Assembly (NCBI GenBank): GCA_020543525.1 | Contig: JAHYIO010000033.1 | Span: forward strand, 620,001 to 684,000 | Origin: Coriolopsis trogii | Lineage: Eukaryota; Basidiomycota; Agaricomycetes; Polyporales; Polyporaceae | Direction: 5' to 3' | Length of the DNA stretch: 64,000 nucleotides | Shown here: piece by piece, positions 1 to 10,211 of the stretch | Numbering within the stretch: position 1 is the stretch's first letter | Layout: each line of letters opens with the position of its first letter | The notes under the pieces: generated by a model | Told to the model about the DNA's origin: nothing | Database searches by the model: none | Seen by the model: the letters and a program-made list of their open reading frames with translations, nothing else | Position numbers and translations under genes: made by a program

Positions 1-2
1 TC

Positions 3-571
3 GGCAGCAAGCAGCGGTCGGTGCTTATCATGCCGCCTGTCACCGTGACGGGCGAGACGGTGACGCACAGGTTCAAGGTCCACTTGAGCACCGAGTTCAA
101 CGCGATCCCTGAGGGCGAGACAGTGACGATCACCGCGTTCCATAACGAGTTCCAGGGCGTCGGCGGATTTAACACGTTCGCTCTCGAGGCGAAGACGTTC
201 ACTGGCGAGGAGACCTCGGGTGTGCGTATCTCGTCTTGCTCCTGACGCCCAAGGACGCCTGCTGACAGACTCATTCCTTTGCTCAGACCTACATCTACCT
301 CAACGCCGATGGTCAGAGCACAACGCAGTACGCTGGGTTCGCCGATGGCAAGACGGTCGAGTTCACGTTCCAGTTCAATATCGTCAACGGCACGACCGTC
401 TCCTCGCGCATCGTCGAGACCGGCGAGGAGGACTCGGGCGAGTTCTTCGCTCGGACGGACATCGTTCAGGGCACGCAGCATGCGATCACCCTCGGTCCCG
501 CGCGCAACCCCGTCGAGGGCTCGCAGAACCTCAAGATGTGGTTCGGCGACTACTCCGTCACCCAGTCTTGA
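3..571 (+). CDS. 3' end of an unrecognised gene (partial)
   Basis: The reading frame is open from the left edge, so the true start lies outside the window. Exon 1 runs to 221 and the intron is 222..286 (GTGCGT...CTCAG, 65 nt, phase 0). Exon 2 runs 287..571 and ends in TGA. The visible part is about 167 aa, beta-rich in character (alternating Thr/Val/Phe, few Lys), acidic, with no Cys and no transmembrane segment. Removing the intron joins ...GEETSG to TYIYLNADG... smoothly, which supports the splice. I do not recognise the family. It could be a cytosolic or secreted beta-sandwich protein, but any signal peptide would be upstream and cannot be checked. Confidence 0.6.
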
Positions 572-2096
572 GCGACTTCTGAAGTGCTTGGTTGAGGACG
601 GCTCATGTCTGTCACTGTTCACAGGAGGAGAGGATTCACGACCATCGTTTCGGACTTGCTTTTGACTGTGTTCTCGGCTTTAATGTAACGCCAATTCTCC
701 ATGTTCATACGCCTTATATCCACCTAATAGACGTCGAGTTAATGTCACCTCCGGCTTGACAGGTCATCTAATTGCAGCGCCGGACTCCCACTCTCCGGCA
801 TGCACAATCAATCTAGACTGTATGGCCATATTTGATGAGTGTTTGAGTGAGTGGCTCGTATGTGCTGTACTTCGCCTGTGCAATACTCCATAGTACAAGT
901 TATCAAAGGTGATGGTATCACAGGATGATATCCAGTTTGAGGCTGAGGAGTGCAACAAAGAAAGGAAGACAGCCATGAAAGTGCCTGCACCTCGAAGGCG
1001 GTGGCAAAATCAATCTTCCCTCCATCTCGACCTGCATTCCAGTGAGTCGACTCGTCCACAGGCATCGAGAGCACTGAGTCATTTCCCGTCGGCACAGGTG
1101 AGATCATATGAGCGTGTACGCCAGGAAGGGAGAACATCGAAATGTACGCGAAAATATCTGCCCTCGGAAGGGCCATGCCATAGCCGAGGTTTACAGTCAG
1201 GGAAGGCGAGGTCTATCTAGCTCAGCGAGAACCGCAAATTCATGAGGCGAGAGCGTCATGGCCAGATGCAGATGCACCTCGAGGTCGCAGCCTGCACAGT
1301 CTTCTGTCATTTCTGCGATGTTCCTTGCCGCGCGGTGTATGCGTTGACGGCTTCCCTGCTAGTAAATAGACTGTCGGACGTTGTAGTACGGCCTTGTGTG
1401 CGAAGAATGTGCTCTCTTCGAGAGAATTCGAATCCTGGAGACGAGTGTATAATGGCCGTGCAACGTCCGAAGCATGCACACGTCGGTCACGTGAATCTAT
1501 ATTCCCAGGCCGCGCGCGAGTGTAGGCGATTGTATTTTGGCTGCTCTCCTCAGGCTCAAGCTCTTGCCATCGTCACCCCAGCGTCCGTTCACCCTGCAAG
1601 CCTCGTCCCATATAGCCCAAATAACGATACCCAAACTCTGATTTGACCATGAGATTTTCTGGTCAAACTCTCAGGCGACGAGGCGTGTACAGCACACATC
1701 CTGCATGCAGAAGAAGCAACACAATTGTGACGTTATACTCGTCACCACCGGGCAGCGGTCCCACTTTGAAGCAAGCACGTTCGTACGTGCTACTGACACG
1801 ATGCGAATGGGCTCTAGTGCCTGCGACGCTCCTCCCTCGACCTTATATCGTCCACCTCGGAAACATGACGGTACGTCGAGTCTCAAGCAGATCTTAGCCC
1901 TTGTGCGACAGCGGAAGTGGTACATCTTCTGAATGTCAAAAAGACTTATAAAGTGCTGGGGAGCTGGTAGTCAAAGCAGAAATGGGGGCAGCGAACTCGG
2001 GTCCACGCCGCTCGTTGGTGCCAGAAGCCAGTCTATTAACTATACGGCGTTGAGCGAGCAACGTGTTGGTTTCCTCTTCCACGCATCCTGTTGATA
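572..2096. other. Intergenic, no supportable gene
   Basis: About 1.5 kb. Open frames of up to 134 codons exist on both strands, but they overlap one another, lack plausible splice partners and show no recognisable domain. I see no RNA gene or repeat here. Confidence 0.5.
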
Positions 2097-2135
2097 TTGA
2101 ATGTTGCGTTGACAGGGCACGAGGAGAACGGGTGA
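2097..2135 (+). promoter_or_regulatory. Conserved 39-bp block upstream of NACHT gene A
   Basis: This block matches 7286..7324 upstream of the second NACHT gene, with roughly seven differences over 39 bp. The core ACGAGGAGAACG is identical in both. It ends 99 bp before the ATG at 2235; the other copy ends 108 bp before its ATG. Retention outside the coding region suggests either a co-duplicated promoter/5' UTR element or simply recent duplication. The function is inferred. Confidence 0.45.
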
Positions 2136-2234
2136 ATTTCGTCCACCACGAGCTCTCTGGAATATAGCACCGTCCATTGGCCTCGTCTACAACCTTGCCC
2201 TCAGCCCTCTCCAGTGCACTCCCCAGGTCTCGTC

Positions 2235-4675
2235 ATGGGCTGCCTTTTTGAGCGAGCTCAACTCCACGTCCGGGTCCCTTTCAGCTCGGGTCAAGTCATC
2301 GATATCAACATCCTGAACGCCGCTAAGAATGCCGTGAAGGCAGGCCAGGCAGTAGCCAGTATGGTAGTAGTTCCTGGACTCCCGATCGCTTTGGATGCTC
2401 TGAACGCGATCCTTGAGAAAGCCGAGGTGAGGAAATGGTTATGTTGCTGATGCTCTGAACTGGAAACCACTGTACAGAGACTGACTTAGCTGGCGGGATT
2501 TGTAGAAAGCTCAGTCCAACAAGGAAGGCCTCGAGGCGCTCTGCATAGAAATTCGGAAGACTTCCGAGGGTATCACGGCTCTCCTAGAGACCCTCAGGCC
2601 CAAGCTCGACCGCTATCCAGCAGATGGATCTGTGCGCATGGCCTTGCAAAACACAACACGTAAGGAGTACGGAGACCTCCCCACACGCATTTCGTTGTTT
2701 GAGAAGTACGTCACCAGCATATCACATCTGAATTCGAGGCTGACCACGAGCTTATAGTCAGCTCAAGGGCGTCGCAATGCGGGCAGACGTTCTGATTGGT
2801 CGATCGTGGTGGCGACGCTGGCTCTCAGCTAGTGAAGATGCGACCATTGTGGCAGACATGCAGAATGAGATCGCACAAGCGTACCAGAAGTTCCAGGTAT
2901 GTTGTCGCCTATGTGATTTACGCAGGCCACTGATGATTAATCATTGATCTCTGACCGACAGTTCGAAGGCGCAATCGGCATAGAGAAGATGCTCCATTTA
3001 GTCGTTGATCAAATCATTGTGAGCTCCTATTCTCTCCTCTTCATTCTGAGCACCGACTCAGCGAGTGTACAGGAGGCAGGTTAGTGAGGGAAGGCGAACG
3101 TACAGTACAGCCAGGTTGATGACGCTGTCGCAGAATCCAAACAAGTCCTTGACCAGCTGGCTCCCGGTCCTAATCCCAGCTTCCGTGCGAAGTCTAATGC
3201 CCGCAAGAGCAAGTTCCTTGCCGGGACTCGCATGGGGATCTTCAATCTGCTTGATGAGTGGGTTACTGACGTGCCGGGCAAGTTACACCGCAAGCATGTG
3301 ATAATCCTTGAAGGCGGAGGTGGGATGGGCAAGTCTACGATTGCGAGCGAGTTCTGTCGACGGCTTCAAGACCGTGGTCAACTCGGGGCATCATTCCTCT
3401 TTACTAGCGGCACGCCGGACTTGGAATGTGCTGCTGCAGTCATCCCCAGTGTGGCGAAGCAGTTGGCGGAGGCATCCGAGATCGTTCGTCCCGTCATCAC
3501 GACAGCGGCGCATCAACATCTCAAGTACGGAGGACAACAACAGCAGGTCGAGTACGCTTATACGAAGCTCCTGGAGCCCCTACGTTGCGTCGAGTCACCC
3601 TCGCCAATCTACATCGTGATCGATGCTCTTGATGAGTGTCGGGAGGACCCGCAGGTGCCAGCACTTACGGAGTTGTGCCGGTCCCTCCTCTCTTTCGTCA
3701 CGAAGTCCACCTCTTTTCGCCTCTTTCTCACCACACGTCCCATACCTGACAATCGCTTGCGAGATGCGATCCGGAGTTTCTCTGATCATCTCCACACGAT
3801 CTCCCTCCATGACAATGTCGCGACCGACTCGGTAGACCAAGATATCGCCAAGCTCATCCGCGACTTGTTCAGCACCAATATCAAGACTCAAGAATGGTGC
3901 AATGCAGACGCCTCCATAGTCCCTCGATTGGTCAAGAGAGCAGACGGGCTCTTCGTTTACGCTCGCACAGCCACCACATTCCTGACGATCGAGTCGGGCG
4001 GCAGCTTCGACGAAGCCCTCGAGCTCCTTCTCTCCGATTCTCCGGACGCTCCTCATGCCAGGTTGAACGACCTCGACAAGCTTTACTCAACGGTATTGAC
4101 TACCGCGTTTCCGCCTCAGCAGCAGTTGCCACCCAAGAAGCGGGTGCGAAGCATACTCGCATGTCTTATCGTAGGCCACCTGTACATTCCGGGTCTCCAC
4201 GACAAGCTGGTTGGCATACCCCCCGGAGCAAGCTATACCGATCCTGGACAAACTCCGGCCTGTCTTGATAGTCGAAGACGAAGACGTCCTTGTTAAGAAC
4301 ATGAGGTTCACAATCATGCACGATACATTTCGCGAGTTTGTAACGTCCGACAAGTCCCGCGCCGGAGACGACTTTCACATCTCGATCGCGGAGGCACACG
4401 CCGTCCTTGCGATGGGATGTATGGAGGTTCTGTGCGCAGCTGTCGAACCCGAGGGCGAGGCCTGGGCCATGGATAGTTGGGATTGGCGCAGACTACTGGT
4501 AGCGCGTTACGCATTGAGGAGTTGGGCAGAGCATGTGTCCCGCTCTCGGGATGGACAGGTTGTCTTCGAGGAAAGAGATGCTTTGGCGGAGAGGGTGGAC
4601 TGCTTCATCGGAACGGAATCTCAACGCAAGGCCTTCGATGAACGCTTGCGGGAACACTACCTCCGAGCTTCGTAG
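2235..4675 (+). CDS. NACHT STAND (NLR-like) protein A, frameshifted
   Basis: Predicted signal-transducing NTPase of the fungal NLR-like type, probably cytosolic. Likely exons are 2235..2426, 2506..2705, 2758..2896, 2962..3018 and about 3106 (or 3115)..4675. The N-terminal ~150 aa are helical and resemble the MLKL/HeLo-type four-helix bundle (NAAKNAVKAGQAV..., then SNKEGLEAL...). NACHT follows with Walker A GGGGMGKST, Walker B IYIVIDALDEC and the FRLFLTTRPI sensor. The start was chosen by alignment with the intact paralogue at 7433..9939. A run of six C at about 4219-4224 puts the conserved last ~150 aa (MHDTFREF motif onwards) in the +1 frame relative to the NACHT part, so the uncorrected frame stops at 4296. 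This is either a young pseudogene, a shortened allele or an assembly error. The equivalent of the paralogue's 28-nt exon is missing. No WD40, ANK or TPR repeats follow. Confidence 0.75.
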
Positions 4676-5162
4676 ACCAGTATTACATCAAGTAGGCTAC
4701 GTCACAACGAGTCGGTATACTTACTATGTTATTTGCCTGTACTTGCATGTCCCCCTTGTCCGGGTGAGCACGGCTGGTGCTGCTGCAAAACCTGGTTATC
4801 TGTGTCGTCCGCAGCGCAAGAACAGTCTACTAAAGCGCCAAGAGAACGCAGTGAGCGTTGACGTCGTCGACTAATATGTGCTCACCTCTTGCTGACTCAC
4901 CTTGGGTAGATGTGAACCGTTCGGAGCTGAAGCTACTTCATGACAGTCCTCAAGAGGGACATGTCACCGCCGATATGCTCTGGCTGATTAGAGAATGCTT
5001 GAGAAGTTGCCCTTGTTCTTCTGGATATACAAGCTAACGGAGAAGGCTTCAGCAGATGTGGAGGTGACTCTTCGCGAGGCGTTGAGAACACAATGTCTTC
5101 ACCCCTGAACGTTCAGGTAATCCGTACAACACTGTTTCATCCGGTTCAAAGAGCATACTAAT
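4676..5162. other. Intergenic, nothing recognised
   Basis: About 490 bp between the convergent 3' ends of NACHT gene A and the GST gene. It presumably carries both 3' UTRs. No coding signal or repeat is visible. Confidence 0.5.
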
Positions 5163-6036
5163 CTACTTCTGCAGGCTGTCCTGTAATTCCGTCAGCTTCT
5201 TCACGGAGGTCCGCTCGAGGAGCTTCTGGTGCCACCTGTCATTGGCGCACGGCCCTCGTTAGTCCAAGTCGCGCAAGTCCTGTGGACATAGACAAGACAC
5301 TCACGCCCAGAACGCGGGGAACTGCGTCGCAACATCAATGGGCTCTGCCTTACTCTTGAGCACGTTCACGCCACCCCGGTTCCACGTGATGAAGGAGAAG
5401 TCAGCAATCGTGGGCTTGTCCCCGACGAGCCAGCCGGACGGGGACGCTGCGAGGACACCATCGAGGACGGAGAAGACGCGGACGATCTCGTTCTGATAGC
5501 GATCGATCGCGCTCTGAATCTTCTCCGGGTGGATGTACATGAACCAGAACGCCTGGCCGAAGTACGGGCTACGAGGGACGGTAAGCCTCCGTTTCTGCAA
5601 CGAGCGGAGAGGTCGGAAGTAAAGAAGTGACGTACCCCTGGCCCGAGGCCTGGAAGAAGAGCCACTGAAGGAGAGTGTACTTCTCGTTGTCGCCCGTGAC
5701 GGTGAACTTCTTCTCCGTGTCATACTTGTCCACGAGGTACAGGAGGATGGCGTTCGACTCCCAGACGGCGAAGTCACCGTTCTTGTGGTCGATCAGGGTG
5801 GGGATGCGCCCGTTGGGATTGTACTTGGTGTGCTCGGGGGCCTTCTGCTCACCCTTTTGAAAGTCGAGGTAGATGGGCTCATACGTGAGGCCGAGCTCCT
5901 CGAGGAGGATCGCGACTTTCCTGAACGAGGAGGTCAACACGAGCGAGCGGCGGCGTAAAGACGAGAAGAAGGGTACAAACCAGCCGTTCGGACCACGGAT
6001 GTGCGTGAAGAAGGTGAACTGCTTTCCGTGAGACAT
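5163..6036 (-). CDS. Glutathione S-transferase, Ure2p-like
   Basis: Conjugates glutathione to electrophiles or reduces peroxides or disulfides in the cytosol. Four exons on the minus strand: 6036..5981, 5920..5636, 5568..5305 and 5235..5163, with introns of 60, 67 and 69 nt, giving 225 aa, the usual length. The N-terminal thioredoxin fold has RGPNGWKVAILLEELGL, KGEQKAPEHTKYNPNGRIPTLID and WESNAILLYLVDKYD, which are hallmarks of fungal Ure2p-like GSTs. The all-helical C-terminal domain has SGQGPYFGQAFWF and the N-capping-box region GDKPTIADFSFITW. Both outer flanks are NACHT paralogues on the opposite strand, so this gene sits inverted between them. Identification is strong; the substrate class is unknown. 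Confidence 0.93.
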
Positions 6037-6112
6037 GGCTACAGGTGGCTTAGGTGAGGCGGCCGTAAGAGGACGAGGGTATACAACGTTTGACGAACGA
6101 GTTACGTGTTCG

Positions 6113-6119
6113 TATATAA
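6113..6119 (-). promoter_or_regulatory. TATA box of the GST gene
   Basis: TTATATA on the minus strand, about 77 bp upstream of the GST ATG at 6036, a typical basidiomycete spacing. No experimental support. Confidence 0.45.
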
Positions 6120-6174
6120 GCACGAGCTTGTGGGCGTCTTGGCTTCCAGAATGAGAGACGGGTTCTGCTACATG

Positions 6175-6305
6175 TGTGACAGCCCCACCCGTGTGGCCGA
6201 CGTGATGTTGCCAGATCAGACGTTCAGATACCAAGTCAAAGTTGAGTGACTATTCGTATCAACGGAATGGGTGACAGCCCCACGTATCGCCGATGTGATG
6301 TTTCC
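6175..6305. repeat. Imperfect direct repeat upstream of GST
   Basis: Two copies of a roughly 38-bp unit (6175..6213 and 6269..6305) begin GTGACAGCCCCAC and end GTGATGTT-CC, about 94 bp apart. A shorter echo (GGGTGACTCCCC) lies near 6351. The position, 140-270 bp upstream of the GST start, makes duplicated regulatory sites possible, but simple local duplication explains it equally well. Confidence 0.5.
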
Positions 6306-7285
6306 CGTCACGCTGGATTGCAAAATTGTAGATTAAGTCGGATTGCAAGTGGGTGACTCCCCCTAGTAAGAGTCAAGACTAAGCATAGGTAGAGCCTAGT
6401 CGTTTGTTCCATCGCTCAGCTGTGTAAAATAGAGGCGCTATATGAACTTTATAATGACTAGGAGCCCGTCCTACACATTGTTATAAGTAGGGGCGGGAAG
6501 GCGAAGGGATGATTCAGCATCGGCGAAAGGGTGGATCATGTTGTTGGTACTTAGCTAGTACATGATCCACGAGTCCACGACTCTATGTCCCTGACGGAAA
6601 GGAACAACAGGCTCGTACGTCATTTGGACACTGTGGTCGATGATCGACAAGATTGAACTTGAGATGTGTAGGTTCATAGGAGTTGATGAGGAGTCGAGGG
6701 GAGAACATGAGTAGTAGAGCGCCAGAGGTCCAGCAGGCATAGGCTCGCCTTTGAAAGAGAGTACGAAGACTACGGCTAAACCCACAGAAACGTTGCAGGA
6801 CTGTCTAGAGACTCTGGGCTGCAGAATCTACAGAGATGCCAACGAGAGTGAGACTCAGAGCGCAGCCGCCGCTGCTCAGCAGCGCTCAGCTGGCCGACCG
6901 TCACGTGAGCGTGTATTCCCACACCGCGCGGGTCTCTGGCTTCAAGAATCAACTTGAAAGTGCCCCAGTGCCTGCGAAGCGTTCACCTGGTATCCGAGAC
7001 CTATTGCCCGACGATGAGTCAATATAGCACCGATAGCGCTGGTTTTACGCAGATCCACAACATCCCTTGTGGCAGACACTGAAAGGTTTGGAGCGGCTGA
7101 ATGTCAACAAGAGTCCGATCGTCTGATCTCCTGTTGTCGTCGGTGTCTCGCGTGCGTTCTCCATTCATGTCAGTGAACACCATTTTTGTCCTCATCGCGG
7201 TAATCGGTGTCATAAGGCAGAGGCGGTCTATATCCGCACGGCGTCTGGTGAGCCGCATGCCGCCTTCGTCCTCCTGTTCTTCTTA
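6306..7285. other. Intergenic upstream of NACHT gene B
   Basis: About 1 kb without supportable coding sequence. AATATAGCACCG near 7020 also occurs near 2161, upstream of NACHT gene A, but at a different distance from the ATG; this may be another trace of the duplication. Confidence 0.4.
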
Positions 7286-7324
7286 TTGAACGTGACATTG
7301 ACAGGACACGAGGAGAACGCGTGA
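7286..7324 (+). promoter_or_regulatory. Conserved 39-bp block upstream of NACHT gene B
   Basis: Partner of 2097..2135, with the same core ACGAGGAGAACG, ending 108 bp before the ATG at 7433. It is followed in both genes by a weaker match around CCACCA. Candidate shared promoter or 5' UTR element of the paralogue pair. Confidence 0.45.
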
Positions 7325-7432
7325 GACTCGCCCACCATCTTCTCGCCACCATACGCCCTACAACTCTCGTCCACGACCGAGTCCTCAGTCCGACTCGGAG
7401 TCCTCCTGGCAATCTAGGCTCAGGTTCTGGAC

Positions 7433-9939
7433 ATGGGTGGTTTTCTCGAGTCCTCTCGACTCCACGTCCGTCTCCCCTTCAAATCGAACAAACGCGTTGA
7501 TATCGATATCTTGAACGCAGCCAAGAATGCCGTGAAGGTAGGACAGACAGCGGCCAATGCGGTAGCAGTCCCTGGACTTCCGGTCGTCCTGGATGTTCTG
7601 ACGGTGATCCTAGAGAAAACTGAGGTGCGCGCATGATCCTCCTGTCATCGCTCTGAAACGGAACACGCTGCATGGAGGTTAATACAGCTGGCTGTGATTG
7701 CGATTGGTAGAACGCTCAGTCCAACAAGGAAGGCCTGGAGGCGCTTTGCACAGAGGTCCAGAAGATCTCGGAGGGCATTGAGGCTATCCTGAAAAACGTC
7801 GAGCCCAGGCTTGAGTCCGACTTCTCAGGCGGATCTGTGCGGACGGCCTTGCAGAACACCGTAAACACGGAATACGGAGACCTCCCCAAGCGAATCTCAT
7901 CGTTTGAAAGGTACGTCGTCGAACTATGACATTATAAGTCGGTGCTGACCACCATGTTGAAGCAAACTCAGGAACGTTGCAAAGGAAGCAGATGTTCTGA
8001 TTGGTCGCTCTTGGTGGCGGCGCTGGCTTTCCTCTAGTCAAGATGCGACCACTTTGACAGATCTGAAGGATAGAATTGCTCGAGCATATCAGTCCTTCCA
8101 GGTATGTCCTCGCGGGTTCAAGGCCGAATTGTACGCAGCTTGCTCATGCGTTCACTACAGTTCGACGGTGCCATTGAGATGGAGGTTCTCCTGAACCAGA
8201 TTGTTGACAATGCTATCGTGAGTTGTTAGAACAACATACGTTCCGTCGTTCCGGTGAGACTCAACCTCAATGGTATCTTGCAGGACTCACAACGCATGCT
8301 CCAAAAAGTGGGTGAGTACATCATGTATGTGAGGTTGTCAACGGCCCTCATGTTGATCACCGCACCTATAGACTCTGACGAAGTACTCAAGAAGCTTTCC
8401 TGCGACATCGAACCAGACTTCCGGTCTGCCTCCAACAATGCCAAGAGTCTCTTCCTCGACGGAACTCGTACTGGCGTGTTCGAAGAGCTCGATCAATGGA
8501 TGGACGCGAGCTCCCTTCCGCTCCATGGTCAACGCATATACATGGTCGAAGGCGGAGCGGGAATGGGGAAGTCAACAATTGCGAGCGAGTTCTGTCGACG
8601 TCTAGAGGCACGCGGTCTCCTCGGGGCATCATTCTTCTTCGTTCGTGGCATTCCGAAAAGGGACTGTACTGCGGCCTTTGTCCCCAACGTGGTAGGACAG
8701 TTGGCAAGGTCTCACCCTGAGCTTCTCCCACTGGTCCTGGCCGCTGCAGACAAACATTTCAGACGAGGCGGACAGGCGCAACAGGTCGGATTCGCTGTTA
8801 AAGACCTACTTGACCCACTCCGCAACTTTGTATCGCAAGCACCCCTCTACATCGTTATCGATGCTCTTGACGAATGTTCAGAAGATGAGAGTCCTGACAT
8901 TGTTGCCACGTGGTTCCGACTACTCCTCTCTTTCGTCACCGAGTCTATATCATTCCGTTTGCTTGTCACCACACGGCCCATATCGTCCTTGAGCCCTTCT
9001 CTGCGCGCAACTGTCGAGAGCGTCTCCGATCGGATACGGACCATCTCCCTCTACGACCCTCTTGCAACCCAAGCTGTAGACAAGGACATAGCTAGTCTCA
9101 TCCGTTCTCTGCTCGATAGCAACCCCGCATCTGCATCATGGCTCGCCCGAAACCCATCCGTTGTCGACGCTCTAACGAAACGAGCCAAGGGGCTCTTCGT
9201 TTACGCACGGACAGCCACTGTGTTCCTCATGGCAGACAACTATAACTTCGACGCACGGCTACAGCTTCTCTTGCCAGAACCCTCCGACTCCATTCGCTCT
9301 GCAGGGCCCATCCGACTCAACGACCTTGACAGTCTCTATCGGACCCTTTTGACCACGGCGTTCCCTGCGGACGAGCCGTTCCCGACTAAAGACCAGGTGC
9401 GCAGGGTCCTGGCGGGACTCCTCGTGATGTCGGACACGTTCTACAGAAGGCCGTTCGTGTTTAACAACTTGCTACTGGGCGGTACAGCGCCCGCCGCACG
9501 ATCTGCGCCAATCCTGGAGAGGCTCCGGCCTGTCTTGACGGTCGAGGACGAAGAAGGCCCAGTAGACATCAGGGTGTTCACGATCATGCACGACACGTTC
9601 CGGGAGTTTCTGACGTCCGACAAGTCGCGCGCCGGTGACTTCTACATGTCGGCTGCGGACGCACACACTGTCGTTGCCATAGGGTGTATGGAGCTCCTGT
9701 GTGCGGCGGTCGAACCTAAGGGCGATGGCTGGGCGATGGATGGCTGGGAGCAGGACAGGCTGTTGGTAATAGGCTACGCACGCGTGGAATGGCAAGACCA
9801 TCTGTCTCACTCCCGGGAGGGACGGGTTGATTCTAGGGTAAGAGATGCGTTGGCGGAGACGGTGGACTCCTCCCTCGGAACGGAGTCTCAGCAGAGTACC
9901 TTCATCAACAAGTGGCAAGAGCGCATGTATGTTTCATAG
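7433..9939 (+). CDS. NACHT STAND (NLR-like) protein B, intact
   Basis: Intact paralogue of the gene at 2235..4675. Six exons: 7433..7624, 7711..7910, 7963..8101, 8161..8217, 8284..8311 (28 nt) and 8372..9939; about 727 aa. Residues ~1-150 form a helical MLKL/HeLo-like region (NAAKNAVKVGQTA..., VPGLPVVLDVL). A linker follows, then NACHT from about residue 245: Walker A GGAGMGKST, Walker B LYIVIDALDECSED, and sensor FRLLVTTRPI. The C-terminal helical/winged part carries the FTIMHDTFREFLTS motif seen in many mushroom NACHT proteins. In many family members WD40, ANK or TPR repeats follow; here the protein stops about 60 aa after the GWAMDGW motif, so no ligand-sensing repeats are present. Expected role: regulated cell death or non-self response (inference from family). 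Its 3' end faces the DUF4139 gene 272 bp away. Confidence 0.88.
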
Positions 9940-10211
9940 GCCACGTTGACTATACATGCTGGGAGTAGTATCCCTGAGTCATGACCGGTGATCACTCAAG
10001 GCGGTGTGAGAGACGTTGCCTATACCGAATAGAGCACTCTCTGTGGGCTGTCGGACGCCCCGCATCGATCGAAATCCCACAGTAAATAGTGCATTGAATG
10101 CAGAGAGTGGAAAGAACTCAACATAGGAGCATATAAATTGGGCCAGCCTAAGGACAGCAGCCAAAATGACGGGTGTCCCCGAGGCTCAAGGCCTGCAGCA
10201 CGGCCATTCGC

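Noticed and set aside
1242..1646. 134-codon plus-strand frame near the left end
   Set aside because: Overlapped by opposite-strand frames, no domain and no splice extension.
3062..3079. Micro-exon in NACHT gene A equivalent to the 28-nt exon of gene B
   Set aside because: It would leave a following intron of 26-35 nt, too short; a single intron from 3019 to 3105 or 3114 is simpler.
5569..6234. Long unspliced GST frame starting at 6234
   Set aside because: It reads through two introns and a 5' region past the TATA box; the ATG at 6036 with splicing gives the canonical Ure2p-like sequence.
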